Shown here piece after piece: positions 36,442 through 48,971 of a stretch of DNA of 64,000 nt. The DNA is from Eretmocerus hayati (Eukaryota; Arthropoda; Insecta; Hymenoptera; Aphelinidae): NCBI GenBank assembly GCA_029851415.1, contig CM056744.1, forward strand, positions 116,530,838 to 116,594,837, read 5' to 3'. The translations under genes were made by a program, and so were the position numbers. Positions within the stretch are counted from its first letter, which is position 1, and the number at the start of each line of letters is the position of its first letter. The notes beneath the pieces were generated by a model. It saw only the letters and a list, made by a program, of their open reading frames with translations. It did not search any database and was not told the DNA's origin.

Positions 36442-39293
36442 CACTGTAAATGTTTTCTATACTCTGAAGTGATCAAGGATCTCGTATCAATGATTAGATT
36501 AGTCAGTCAGACGGTAAATCAGCTCATGCTCTACTTGGATGAAGATACAAATGGGTCTGATGAATAATTCATCAAATTTCACAATATCTGAAGACATCTT
36601 TGCATTATGATGGAATGAACTGAAGAAGAATTTTGATCGCATGACAAAACTTCATCAAGAAACTTTTTCCTCCGAACGTTAAATTTATCCAAATTCAGTC
36701 GAACTAGAATACGAAATTCACAAAAGAGGTATCTTTTTAACGGAAGGTATCCACCGTTATCGTCGAATAAGTCAAACTGAATTCGAACTGTTGACAATTC
36801 CGTCGCCCCACTAATCGGTGCACTTCATTAACCAACTTAGCACGGATCTCCACAATTATGTACAGGATAAAAATGAGCTGTCAATGAATTCGATGCACAG
36901 TCGAAAAATAATCAGGGCATATTTGGAATATTACTCAAGCCTTTGACAATCTTAACCCCATAGAAATTATTTCGATATTCACTTTAGTGCGTCAACTAGA
37001 GGTGGAAAACAGCAATCCTCAAAATCCTTGGAATCACTTCTTTTCACTCAATTTTGACTCAAATAACATATTTTGATCAACAGAAAAATCCTCTCATGTG
37101 CTGAGGTAGGACCTGTGCTGAGAGTGTTAAATATTGGGTCATCCGTATAATGCATTCATCCCAACAAAATTGACACCAAGCGATCGACTGCTGACCATAC
37201 CGAATCTTGACGATCTACTCGAGTAGATCCCCATAATTTTGACCTTAATAACTTGGAATCCTTCCAAAACAGCCATCAAATAGTATCTCCACTTTCCACA
37301 CTCACGTCCAAAACACACCATGGCAAAGCTTTCAAATAAGGGATCGAAAAAGGTACAAGTCTAGAGTATACAACCCAAGAATCTCTATATAGACCAAAGG
37401 CTGTGAAACAAATGGGCCAATAAACGCTCCCGTCAGCTCAGCCTGACGCTCTTATAGCGAATGTTGTTTGGCTCCCTCAGGCGGTAAATTACCGTCCCGA
37501 TACAATTTTACGAGATCGCGTCAATGGCCGTCGCCTATAGTCATTTCCGGCAGCTCTAGCTTGCACAGCCTGATGGTGCAACAGTGCTGCATCTTGGACG
37601 TGAGCCGCAAGCCAATAGGTGAACCTCTCTCTATATACTTCTAATACGAAAACTGGAGACGTGCAAGCTCTGCTTGCTATACAATATATAGAATGAAGAT
37701 TTGCCGTTACCGGATTGTATCCATCGAACTAGGATGCATTTTTCTTTCAGAGAGTTAGGTACTGAGCTTGGGTTTATTGACACTATCGATACCAGGCTGT
37801 GTTTGAGATTGAAAAATGGGACTTTCGGCTTTTGCAGGTGGTAATATGGAGCTCAGGCACAGTTTGACTTGGTCATGGGTGAATTTCTTTCAACTAATTA
37901 TTTGAAACTTCAGTTCGAGATTTTCGTGTGGATAGAATTTTAATGTACTGTTCAATTCTAGCTATGGTGCAAAAACTTGGCTATGGATCTTCAAGTAAAC
38001 AAAGTTTCAAATTCGATACATCGTCAAGAAATATCCACTGAAACCTTATCAGTTTCTTGCATCAAAATTCAGAACTTTTACTTCAAGAAACCTCATTCAA
38101 AATTTGAAAATAGTTCGTCGTTCACTTCATTTTTTCCTCGAAGCAATAAGATTCTGGAATCAATTTAATGTAAGTGAGTTTCTAGTCTACCTCCTGTTCA
38201 TAAAACCTCAAGATTGGCAATTTGGCAATCAACATTTACCATAAATTTCTCATCAGAATATACTTTTCATGATGTGTTTATTCAAATGGCCCGACCAAAA
38301 GTTCTTTCAATCTTCGAATATGAGATCAATATCAGCATTGATGATTTTTCGAAATTTTTTTTATAGCACTGCGTGACCTAAACCCGCGTTTATTAAACGC
38401 ATTTGCGGGACTTAACTGGCCTATTATTCAACTGTGAAATAACGCGTTCGCTCACTTCACGCGGGTGCGAAACATAACAAATCGGTTCATTTCACTACGA
38501 GATAATGAGGGTATCTTTGATGAATTTTTCGTGAATTTCGTATGCAGTCATCGAAATTGTGAGAAAAATTATTAAATACCTCTGATTGACCGTGTCTGAA
38601 GCAGTGCACCCACATCAATAACTCCAGAAAGCAAGAAAATTAGTTGAGATTTTACACACTATTTTTTATGGTTATAGATCATCAACAACATAAACATAAA
38701 CATCAACACGTGGTTGAGTTTTGCATATGTGTACGTGCTAACCTTGCTGTTCATGCCATTTTCAAATTGACTCGCGCAACAAAATCTTTGGCCATGCTTC
38801 ATCGTTATTTCGATTCGATACGTCCTCGTAAAGAAATGACAATGGATAACAAGATTAGAGACTTACAGTATGATGGGAGGTTGTATTTGATTCTTTTTTA
38901 TGATCAATATCTGATTATTATTTGAATAGATTAGATGCGGTTTATCATCTTTGCGGTAAAGATGTTACTACACAGTTATCAATTCCAAGACAACCGTTAT
39001 GAACAGTTCAAATGACAAGATGCTAATTTTTCAAGAACCTATGAGTTACAAGTGTGAATTTGAAAATTGCTTTTCGAATTAAGTCTGTAAGAGAAAATTC
39101 TAACCGAGATTAGAGTTGCACACTCATTGTATGATTATGGTAATTAACGATGATGCTCATTATGACTCATTATTAGTGTATGAGGGGTTGTGTTATCCAT
39201 ACCAGCAATGTCTTTTTCATCACTCGATGGGTTTACTCGCGGGTTTGTGAGATCTATTCTATATAAAGGACCAGATTCTTAACTTTTTTTCAG
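36442..39293. other. Intergenic, no supported gene
   Basis: The first part should contain the gene A' promoter. Several short frames are open (36579-36797 minus, 37139-37321 minus, 38644-38925 plus) but show no domain or matching exons. Confidence 0.35.
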
Positions 39294-39559
39294 TCGGGGG
39301 GGCTGCCGCCCCCCCGAACCCCCCCGCTTACCCCGCCCTAGCCACCCACCTCCACCCTCGCGCAAGCGCTCGGGTGTGTTATAACCCACAGAAAGGGCGG
39401 GTTTATGTCACTCGATGCTATAAAATAGTGTACGATACACGGGACCCAAGAGCCTTGGTTATTACACGGCGTGTTTGGCACCCTCGCGCAAGCGCTCGGG
39501 CGCCAACTTCACGCCGTGTAATAATAAGGCTCTTAGGTCCCTTGTATCGTAAATAACTA
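39294..39559. repeat. GC-rich hairpin block
   Basis: Three structures are packed together. Positions 39294-39317 are a perfect G7/C7 palindrome with a 4-base loop (TCGGGGGGG-CTGC-type). Next comes a C-tract region (39310-39352). A 22-bp motif containing CCCTCGCGCAAGCGCTCGGG occurs twice, at 39353-39374 and 39479-39500. The second copy is the centre of a large foldback (39426-39559) whose arms carry TTACACGGCGTG. This is very GC-rich in an AT-rich setting. Confidence 0.8.
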
Positions 39560-41560
39560 TTTTCATAACTCGGAAACTTTGAAATGTCTGAGTTCAATTC
39601 CAAACAATCCAAACGTCCATCTTCCTTGATATCAGATGTAATGAAGATCTTGGATTAGCTTCATTTTTGTGTAAACCAAATGTAGAAAAAAAAAAATAAC
39701 CTAAAATACTTTCTCCATCTCGGTATTATCGCAAGTACTGTAATCATTCCAATACCTATGCAAAACCATCCTCCAGACTCATAGCTATAAAACTCACTCT
39801 CTGATACATTCAAACAGCTGACTCATACCTCCAAAGTCACCTAAAGTTTCTCAGTCAAAATCTCATCCACCCCATCAAATTCAAAAGTAGAATCGTCATT
39901 TCAACATCAGCCTAGATTAACCACAGACAATATCCCAAATGTCTGACAAAGCTCACCCTCTTAATTATCACGAGCAAAAGTTCCAACAACCCGACAAAAT
40001 TCATGAGGGACCAAAATGCATTGAAGAACTAGTGTATAGAAGCTTTCCGCACACGTGCCCGTACTTATTCGAATAGAGGTAACCTCACGAGTCTGTTCGA
40101 CAAGACTGAAAGAGAGCTGTAGTAGCTTACGAAGGTTGGTTACATAGAAGTACGAGTTGAAATTCGCTCTCTACCTTCCAAGTAATAGTTACCGAAAATC
40201 CTCAAAATCTCGTATTAGTGTGAGATCTTGCTCTCAGTTCCACCTGCAGTAGTCGGGGACACACACACACACACACACATATATATGAAAGGAAGATACT
40301 AACGTGGTTTTGGTGTTCTCCCTGTACTTCTATATATGTATTTGTAGCTCGAGGGCTTTGAAAATTCGATTGGCTCGACTCTGATACCAGAGAGCTCTAA
40401 CTTGGTCTTGTGAGAGAGAGCTCTGGATTCGCATGGCTGCACGAATTCTCTAGTGGTGAACAGATTCCCTATATACAGACTTGCGTAATCATATGATTCC
40501 GCGTCGCGTGTATTCTGGATAGACCATTACGGTAAGCTCTGCAGATTTGTATGGATGTGTTGGGAAAGGGGATGGGGGGGGAGAGGTTGTTTGCGACGTC
40601 TTTGAAGTTGGTGCATTATCTTGAAGGGCTTTGAATGAATTCTGATTCTTGAAAGATATGCTCAGCTTAGTAACCAATTGAGTTGAGATCGAATCGTTCA
40701 GTCCCTATTGAGATATCTAGTGGGGTATCTGGAGTCATACATTGAACTTGGAGATGGAAATTTTTTCCAAGATTCTGGGGAATTTTGGATCGCATTGGTA
40801 TTTTTTTGAGCTTTTGTTGCGCGGGTCAAGGTTCATGGGAATAGATTCTTATTCTGAATCGAGTTCGAGCTGAGGAAATTTTTTGTCTGATCGGCTATAG
40901 CATGGAGATTCAGTAGAAAATTTGGACTGGCGGGAAAATTTCTCATTTTGTTCAATATATCTTATGAATATTATCCTGAACGCCAATTTTGTGATCTGTA
41001 CCTTACTGAGTATTCAAAATTGTTCACCAACATGAGTTCATTTAGACTCTCAAGTCATCTAATAGAAGCCAGAGCTTTCTCACCGATGGCAAATACAGTG
41101 TTTGTTCATTTGGCGGTGGACTAGACTTGGTAGGAAAGATTTTCAGTGAGAAGATTTCATTTGGAAAACCAAAAAAAGATCCCGTTCATCATGAAATGAT
41201 ATAAAAGTGAACCAAGTATTACGTTGACAGCTCAGATGAATCAGATAAAAGAATCCTTGTTTGTATTACAGTGCGGATCCAGTAGGATCCAAATTTCTCC
41301 ACAACTCTATCCAATTGAACCAAGACGGGTTATAAGAGACATGTGTGTGAGAACAAAGATAAAACAGTAGTAATTTAATAATCCTTCCTGTCAGATGATT
41401 TGGGGCTCTCGGAAGATTTGAAGTTTTTCGCCTCATTGGAGTCAGCGCTAGGAAGACTGTTGGGTCTCGAGATTGGATGACTCTCCAGTTTCAGTCATTG
41501 ATATTTTCATGCATGGAACTTGATCCAAATTTGGTATAAGATAGGGTCCTGGCCTCAAGA
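39560..41560. other. Intergenic with (AC)n(AT)n microsatellite
   Basis: A dinucleotide run lies at 40259-40286 (AC repeats followed by AT repeats). No gene is supported in the rest. Confidence 0.45.
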
Positions 41561-41980
41561 ATGGTTGCTATTTTGGTTTTACCCGCGAACCCCCCAAAGG
41601 GGCTCAAAATATTTCGGTGGATCAATTCTCGGGTTCGACTGCCCCTTGGTACCAGTCAACGCTCGCTGAGGTGCAAAGACTGCACATCTACAACTGATAG
41701 CTACGTCAGTTATATAATTCTGGAGCCTGAGCGGATCGTGTGGGACTTGTGGTTGGGCTGACCCCCCGCATGCTCCACCGTAAGGCCATGATACTCGCCT
41801 ATAGGGGATTGAGGATCGAATTGACCGTTTCATAGTGATCGATCCTGAAATTTGGTAGTCAGTCAAGACGAGTAGGTCACTGGCGGCCATTCGTTGTTTG
41901 GAATTGATCGACCTCCAAACCGCCACGTTGTCACGGCATATCCTCCTACTGCTATAGTGTTTCACAAGTCAAAAATTGGT
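41561..41980. other. GC-richer block of unknown identity
   Basis: About 420 bp has higher GC and more CpG than its surroundings and a 128-codon frame on the minus strand (41579-41965) without a recognisable domain. It contains a GGGTTCGA motif like a pol III B box at about 41632 but no matching A box. It may be a fragment of an old mobile element. Confidence 0.3.
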
Positions 41981-42021
41981 CTTCTCAACGCTCTTCCAAT
42001 GTCGCACTCATTCAACACTTA

Positions 42022-43696
42022 CAAGGAGAACACCAACCTTACGGGTCCTGAGTCGTGACAAAACTTTGGAAATTATCTTGTTTTGGTGAAAAATGAAGGT
42101 ATCGAATACGGTTTAGGCCAATTGGTCTTCCATCTCCAGATTCAGCTAACGTAATTAGCGTTGCCCACTTAGGATCATGTTAGAATTTTGTAGGTACATA
42201 TACGGTAAGTATATCCGATTTGCCTCTGAACCCAACTTGCCCTCCATACGTTCTCCAGAGAATTTAGACTGATTTTTCTATTAGAATTATTTTTGTACTT
42301 GATCGATATGATCGATCGTGACTTCATCGCTCGCGGGAATTTCAAATCATGTAATATATGAATTGGCCATTACAAGCTAATTTAATCAGCGGATGTGCTG
42401 ATTTTTGAACATAGATCGATATTGAAATCGATCTATGTACCTTCAAGGCACCTCTAATGCGAGGTTGCAACTTGGAGGCTTTAGATGGAAATGAATGAAT
42501 GAGATGGAGAGCCAGATCTATCAAGGAAAGGCTAAATGCACCACCACCAAGCGTAGAATCAAATTTTTTGAGTATTTCATCTCATTCATTCATTTCCATC
42601 CAAAGCCTCCAAGTTGCAACCTCGCATCAGAGGTGCCTTGAAGGTACATAGATCGATTTCAATATTCAATAAAACAAAATCGATTTCAATATCAATCTAT
42701 ATTCAAAAATCAGCACATCCGCTGATTAAATTAGCTTGCAATGGCTAATTCATATATTACATGATTTGATTTTTCTATTTTTCGTGATTGCTCAGCTGAG
42801 AAAGGGCCGAAGAATTTTGTTCAGTAAAATTGGTGCAAATTTATTTTTGTTTGACCAATCTCAACGTACCTTAGCGCATTTGATTTCTTGTCTCAAAACC
42901 TTGGAAATCCATTTTTCAGAATCGCAAGATCCGGATCTGGAGCTGTTTTATGTTTAAAACACGGAGACGATTTGCAAAACAAGGATGCCAACGTCGGAGT
43001 GTACCTAACATGCCCCCATATGTTTATCTCGAAAGGGCGTGCAGAACGACTTTTTTTACCACTCAGAACGTGTTTATCACGTCAAAATAGGTCAGAAATA
43101 GTGTTTCGAACTAACGAAAAGCTCGAAATGTCTGTGCACGGCGATAAAAACACTCTATCGCCGATTTCCATTATTTATTTTGGAAGAATTGAGACAGTCT
43201 GATACCAATCCATCGAAATTAGACGTAGCTCAGTGCATTTCGAAGTTCCTAAAACAAGCTTCAGAATGAGCAAAAATATGTTGGAAAATGTTGAGGTAAA
43301 CCAGAGTTATTGGGGAAATGGCTGAATAAGGGCAAGTTGGGTACACCGTTCTGTAAACTGTAAAGAATCTTTTTTTGGGGAAATTGAGACAGCTCGGCTC
43401 CAGTTTATTGAATTTGAACGTGTTTTGATTCATTTTGAAGGTCGTGAGACAGGCTTCAAAATGAACTGAAGTACTTTGGAAATTGTTGAGGTAGACCAGA
43501 GTTATTAAGAAAATGGCTTAATGGGACCGAGTTTGGTACAGTTACCTCAAATATACCTACAATGCCAATCTCCACAGCTATATCGCACGATAGGAGGCCC
43601 ATTGCACTCTTTTGGATACCTTCATTTTCAACAAAAACAAGATGATTCCCAGAGTTTCGTCGAGGTCCAGGAACTACACGGTTGGTGCTCCCCTTG
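42022..43696. mobile_element. Composite Harbinger-like element with nested repeats
   Basis: The termini CAAGGAGAACACCAACC (42022) and GGTTGGTGCTCCCCTTG (43696) are inverted repeats flanked by TTA on both sides (42019-42021 and 43697-43699). The outer arms (to about 42190 and from about 43551) match the 313- and 329-bp MITEs at 30909 and 58979. Between them lie a second inverted pair containing GTAGGTA...CCCAACTTG-type sequence (family X) and, inside that, a foldback at 42344-42768. I read this as successive insertions into one MITE. Confidence 0.65.
42344..42768. mobile_element. Foldback MITE, CTTCAAGGCACCTC family (complete copy)
   Basis: The two arms, of about 190 bp each, read AAATCATGTAATATATGAAT inward from both ends. 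Each contains the CTTCAAGGCACCTCT and GTTGCAACTTGGAGGCTT blocks. Partial copies lie at 18590-18850 and 23100-23330. Confidence 0.8.
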
Positions 43697-43699
43697 TTA

Positions 43700-45002
43700 G
43701 TATTAGATCGAATGTTTTTGGATTACTCCATAGTTCTACTCCACCCCGAACATTTTTACATCATGAAAAGTAACCCAAGGAATGTGCGCAAAAAATTGAC
43801 CGACAGACTGAAAACTGCTACAAAATTGAAAAAAAAAAAACTAGCTCGCAATAACGTACATAAATGACGATGCTGCGTCAGAGCGAGTTACAAGTGACAT
43901 TAGTCCTCATAAACTTCTCGACGTCCGCGTTGGCTGTTATACCATCGTCGTCGTCCGCTACATCATCCTCGAGTTAAATCGATCCGCCACTCGGTAAACT
44001 TTTGCAAGCGAAACAAACTGCAAAACTGTAACAGTTTCACGAGTATAGCCATGATGTATACACGTCGCTTACTAAAATTCCATCCGATCTCATCTCTTGC
44101 AAAATAAAACCATCACACCACGGAAGCTTGTCGGACCAGAGAAAAAAAAATTTTGTTGTCGAGAGCTTAGACGAGGTATGTACAAGTTCCATCACGACAC
44201 AAAAGTGCATCTAGGGAAAAAGGAGCATTTTCAACAACTTCAGCTTCCACTGGGCAACTTTTCTCGATAAACTTTTCGAAGGACGTGTATGCCTTTTATA
44301 AATGTACGATATACATATAGTTTTCGATGAATTCCACACCTCAAGAGACTCCGTTCGAATAGAAAAACTAACTGCAAGAAGAAAGCTTCAGTTTGGATAG
44401 TGAATGGGTTTTGAAAGTCTAGAGACAAAGATTGAGTAGGGTGAGAATTGTGAAGGAAAGGAAGACACATATCGAGACCAAACGAGCTTTCTATTCGAAC
44501 GCGACGAGGCGGGAGGCACAAAGCTCCAAGTTCACTCGGGCACGTGATTGTCTAGAAGGTCTGTGCACTGGAAAATTTTTCCTTTACTAGTTTTGTTGGC
44601 CGAGGTGCAGCTCACCAGATCTCGAATTTGAAAGATAGCTAGAATGGAAGGAAGAATTTTCATTTCTGGCATCGAGAGACTAGCTGGATAAGGAGAATTT
44701 ATCACACAAATTTTGATCATGGAAGTTTGTTAAAATGATGTGATAGCAGGCGGTATCGCGCACTCGTACTTCTGAACTCGTGACGGCAATGACTTGACAT
44801 CTGATGAGATTTTCCCAGTTATACTCTCTAGTGATTTGAATTCCAGGACGTTATTCAACGTCTTGAATCAAAATCTACAGGAACGATTCTTTTCTTCTGT
44901 TTGACAGTTGGGATGGAGCAAGTCAGAAGGCTGAATAGACTCTTTGAAAAAAATGGAGGAGGGTGGAGAAGTGGTACTGATGGAATAGTCTTTCAACTAT
45001 AA
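43700..45002. other. Intergenic, no supported gene
   Basis: A small hairpin pairs CGTTCGAATAGAAA (about 44352) with TTTCTATTCGAACG (about 44489). The minus-strand frame across it (44240-44521) has no domain. Confidence 0.35.
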
Positions 45003-45887
45003 TACAGTACCCTGCAGAAAAAATGGAACACGGATACATTCACTAAAACAGCCACCATTCCGAAGCGTTTGGGTCTGCAACAATTTTCCAAAAAGCATTC
45101 GAAAGATGAGAAAAAAATCTATCAAATTATGTGTTCCAAAGATTTTTTTGATCCAAATTGCATGCCTTTCATTGACACTCAAAATTGGAAATTCTCATTT
45201 CAATCAACCACCCTACAATTTTACGCAAGTCATGCTGGCATAAAAATTCTTTCGGGATTTTGTAGTTCTTTTCAAGACCTTCAAAATCTTTTTTTGAACG
45301 TTGTTCTGCGATTTTTCACACCCGACTTACAAGCGATCTCGTAGGAAGAATTTTGTACGGGTTGAGGGTATTGAAAGTATGGAGACATGAGTTTTTCTCA
45401 ATTGAGGTAGACGGAAGTACTTTTGACCAATCTTTGGCATGAACCCGACGATTATTTCATAAGATTCTGAAGATTTTACGTCAAAATCGTAGATTATGAC
45501 CTTTTCCGTATTTTTGTTACCCTCAACACGTACAAAATTCTTTCTACGAGATCGCTTGTAACTCGGGTGTAAAACATCGTAAAACAACGTTCAAAAAAAG
45601 ATTTTGAAGTTCTTGAAAAGAACTACAAAATCCGGCAAGAATTTTTACGCTAGCATGACTTGCATAAAAATGTAGGGTGGTTGATTGAAATGAGAATCTT
45701 TCCAATTTTGAGTGTCAATGAAAGGCATGAAACTTCGATCAAAAAAATCTTTGGAACACATAATTTGATAGATTTTTTTCTCATCTTTCGAATGCTTTTT
45801 GGAAAATTGTTGCAGACCCAAACGCTTCGGAATGGTGGCTGTTTTAGTGAATGTATCCGTGTTCCATTTTTTCTGCAGGGTACTGTA
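45003..45887. mobile_element. Tc1/mariner-like foldback, about 885 bp
   Basis: The ends TACAGTACCCTGCAGAAAAA (45003) and their reverse complement (ending 45887) begin with TA, and the arms of roughly 400 bp are close inverted copies. Markers such as GCATTCGAAAGATGAGAAA and TCTCGTAGGAAGAATTTTGTACG occur in both arms in mirror order. A TA target with CAGT ends is typical of Tc1/mariner. Open frames on both arms are mirror images of one another and do not encode a transposase. Confidence 0.8.
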
Positions 45888-46439
45888 ATTTCCTGAACTT
45901 ATTTCATTCTCAATAAATGAGTAGCATACATTCACGTGTCTGGATTCTTGGGATTGATGAATCAGCTGAAAATCTGAATGTGAATAAAATTCAAAATTTC
46001 ATATTCGAAATTATGGCAAGTTAGTTCGTCATGATTTTGTTTTTATAGGTACCTGTGTTATCGATCGAGTACCGATTCTTGAAATTCTAAAAGCTAAAAC
46101 CACCTCGCCTTGTCTACATAGGACACATATGATGCATACCACAGATGTAACAGGACGTATGACATCATGATATCCCATTGATATTACTATTACATACTAT
46201 TATACATATCCTGATCACTCATTCAACACATACTGAATTTAGATAAAACTTGATGCCACCAATCAGATACTGAGAATTCATGATCTCAAAATCTTTGAAG
46301 CTGAGATAAGTGTGCCTCACATCCCGACCTCAGTTGTTGACCTTATCACAAGTTTTTTTCATGTCTATTATGTTCAAATATGACGGGCTGAATAGCTGAG
46401 AACGACCCTTAATAATTTCCGCATTTTGTAGAAAACTCG

Positions 46440-47700
46440 AGGGGGTTTCTGCATTATTCGCATTTACTCAGCTCAAACATTTGCCAAGGAAATAGGCCTC
46501 AGTAAGACATAAAATCTTTTGGTTCAGCATATTCAATTCCTTGTCTCAAGATTTTGAAGATCTTGTTCTCAAAGTTGCAAAACTTTAGTTGCGAGCCAAC
46601 CTATGTACAAAATACGAAGATTATCTGTGAAATGTAAAGGGTACACGCACAGAATTTTTCGATAAAAATTACGGGCACAGTTAGGGTAATCGTGGGACGT
46701 CCGAAATTTCAGCCTACTTATTGCGGATAAGTGTCGAGAAAAATTACCTATACTGTCTGGTAAATTTTATTTCAGGTCGAAAATTGTATCGAATTTGGTG
46801 AAAAAGTGCGGTGAATTTGGGCAAATTTTACGGGCACTTGTAGGGTAATTTTTACCGTACCAGTAAGAGCTGGGTGCGCCTGCGCGCGCCGCGAGCTCGC
46901 CAGCTCGCGGCTCGGCATCTCACCTAACCTCACAAAAGTTTCGGTATAGAAGAACATTATTTGATTCGTTCTGATGAAGATGCCTGGATTTTGATTCGAG
47001 GTTGATGCATACAAACTGATGAAACCATTTGAAAGTTGTTGAATCATCTTTATTTTTACTCGTGATGACTTTGATATTGAACAGAGCAATATCAAAGTGG
47101 CATGACAGAAACCATCTCCTTGGTACAGGGAAAAATTACCCTACATGCCCGTAAAAACTGGCGCTCCTAGGTGGCGCGTCCCACGATTGCCGGCATGTAG
47201 GGTAATTTTTCCTGTACCCGTCTGGTAATTTTTATCGAAAAATTCTGTGCGTGTATGAATTTATGTTGGTTACCTCTCAACATAGGAGTACACCCACATG
47301 AACCATTATGGTTATCTCAAGAACGTGTCTGTATGACTTTTTCCACCACTCAAAACAGGTTAATCAATTGAAAATACACTAAAAATAGACATTTGGACTG
47401 ATGAGAGAGCTTTCAATGTGATTGCATTGGGATGGAAATGATTCTATCCACTCTATCCGCGACTCACACAATTTTGAATGATGAGGTGTTGAGTACACCC
47501 TCTCGCAAACTCCCGGAGAATCTTGTTTCGGGAAATTCCGATAGTTCGAACTCACCTTGAATTATTCAAAGAACTTGGGAAAACTTCAGAATGAGCTAAG
47601 GTGCGTTGAAAAATATTGCAGTATAGGCCAGAGACATTGGCGATGATGTGACAACAGGGGGGATGCCGGGTACACTCACCTCAATATCAGCCCATACTAC
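46440..47700. mobile_element. Family X repeat copy interrupted by a younger element
   Basis: The flanks 46440-46640 and 47260-47700 align with 42790-43030 and 43030-43550 (markers GATTTCTTGTCTCAAAACC-like, ACCACTCA.AAC, and CTCACCTCAATAT-like near the right end). The two halves are separated by the 46642-47255 inverted-repeat element. No protein is visible, so family X is a non-autonomous repeat of unknown class. Confidence 0.5.
46642..47255. mobile_element. Inverted-repeat element, TACACGCACAG termini
   Basis: The ends TACACGCACAGAATTTTTCG (46642) and their reverse complement (47255) match over about 30 bp. Subterminal blocks AGGGTAATTTTT occur in both orientations (46850 and 47145-47210). 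A TA is present at both outer ends. A strong palindrome, GCCGCGAGCTCGCCAGCTCGCGGC, lies at about 46889-46912. There is no coding capacity. Confidence 0.75.
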
Positions 47701-48970
47701 CATCATACTCCAGTTTTTTCCAAATTCTCGAATTTCCAAAGGCACGACCTACTGACTTTCAAAACCTGAAAAAGTTATCTACAACCCTGACCATCGCCTC
47801 ATTCATCGTACAAATGAGCCTCCATCTCCTCCCATCTGAACTTAATCCACTCTTAGAGAAACAATAACCTAAGTGCATCAGCACCAACCTGAACACCATT
47901 ACTTCATCCCTTTCTCCAAAGCTTGCAATGGGAATAATCAACAATGCAGGCATACCCCAATTCGCTCGCGTCAAATCCCCATAACTCGGCCATTATTCAT
48001 TTTGCGAGTATTATATACACCTTCAGCTTATTCTACAGTAGTTCATCACAGGAATACCTCTTGAATTCCATGGGTTATCATGTTGGATGACAGATATGAT
48101 GAGCGACGATGGTTGACGACGACAATGACGAGAAGACGACGGCGTATTAGCCATTTTGCAAAATTAGAATGGAGAAGTTCATTCGCAGGCCTGTCGCGAT
48201 GATAAATCGAACTGAGAAGAAGAGAGAGCTTGCGAGAGGCGTGAGCTGAATTCCTACTGAGGGACTTCTTGATGGATCGACACAGATGGTGTATTAAGGT
48301 GATCGCTTTTCAAATGTCGTTGAAGGTTTTCGATAGAAACTTGCTATGCAGTATGAGAAGGGGGGAGTTCTGGAAGGTATGTTTCTTTGGAGTATGATGT
48401 TCGATCAGAATTTATCGATTCGTTGAGGGGAGCATACTACATACTTGCGGTGAATTTGTGAATATGATTGTGATATTTGAACGATTTCTTGACGGATCGT
48501 TTTAAAATTCAAACACATTGTCGAGATTCACGTCATTGATGATTTTTTCGTGTTTTCTATAGGCATTTCCAGGAGACTACAAATATGAGATCGCATGAGA
48601 TAGCTACAGCTGCAAGAACTGCGATCATCAGTATTGCGCGCTGTGTTTTCAAGTGGTGGATTCTGTTTTTGAGATAGCACATCATTGCAAACATAGACCC
48701 ATACCACAATTTTCCTAGGCTTTTCAATATATCAGATACCATCGACAAATTTAAAGATTATTGGAGGATCGAGATGTTGGAAAAGATTGGGCGACAGAAA
48801 AATCCAAGTAATCAAGAATTCTGATTATCGATATGGTTTTTATCCGAAGCGAATTCAATTTTTCAGAGAGACTTCGTAGCAAAAAAGCATCATGTTTCAT
48901 AAATTTGCTCTTTCGTCCTTTTTTTACGTTAACTTTTTTCCCACAAACTTCTGCCCCACCACGGTGTTGA
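47701..48970. other. Intergenic, no supported gene
   Basis: Short frames only. A GACGA-rich simple stretch lies near 48115-48145. Confidence 0.35.
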
Positions 48971-48971
48971 G

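Noticed and set aside
36292..36567. Plus-strand frame with a signal-peptide-like start (MFIQFVLGFSF)
   Set aside because: It covers the gene A' signal exon in antisense; the minus strand matches gene A in phase and in the TNA cleavage motif.
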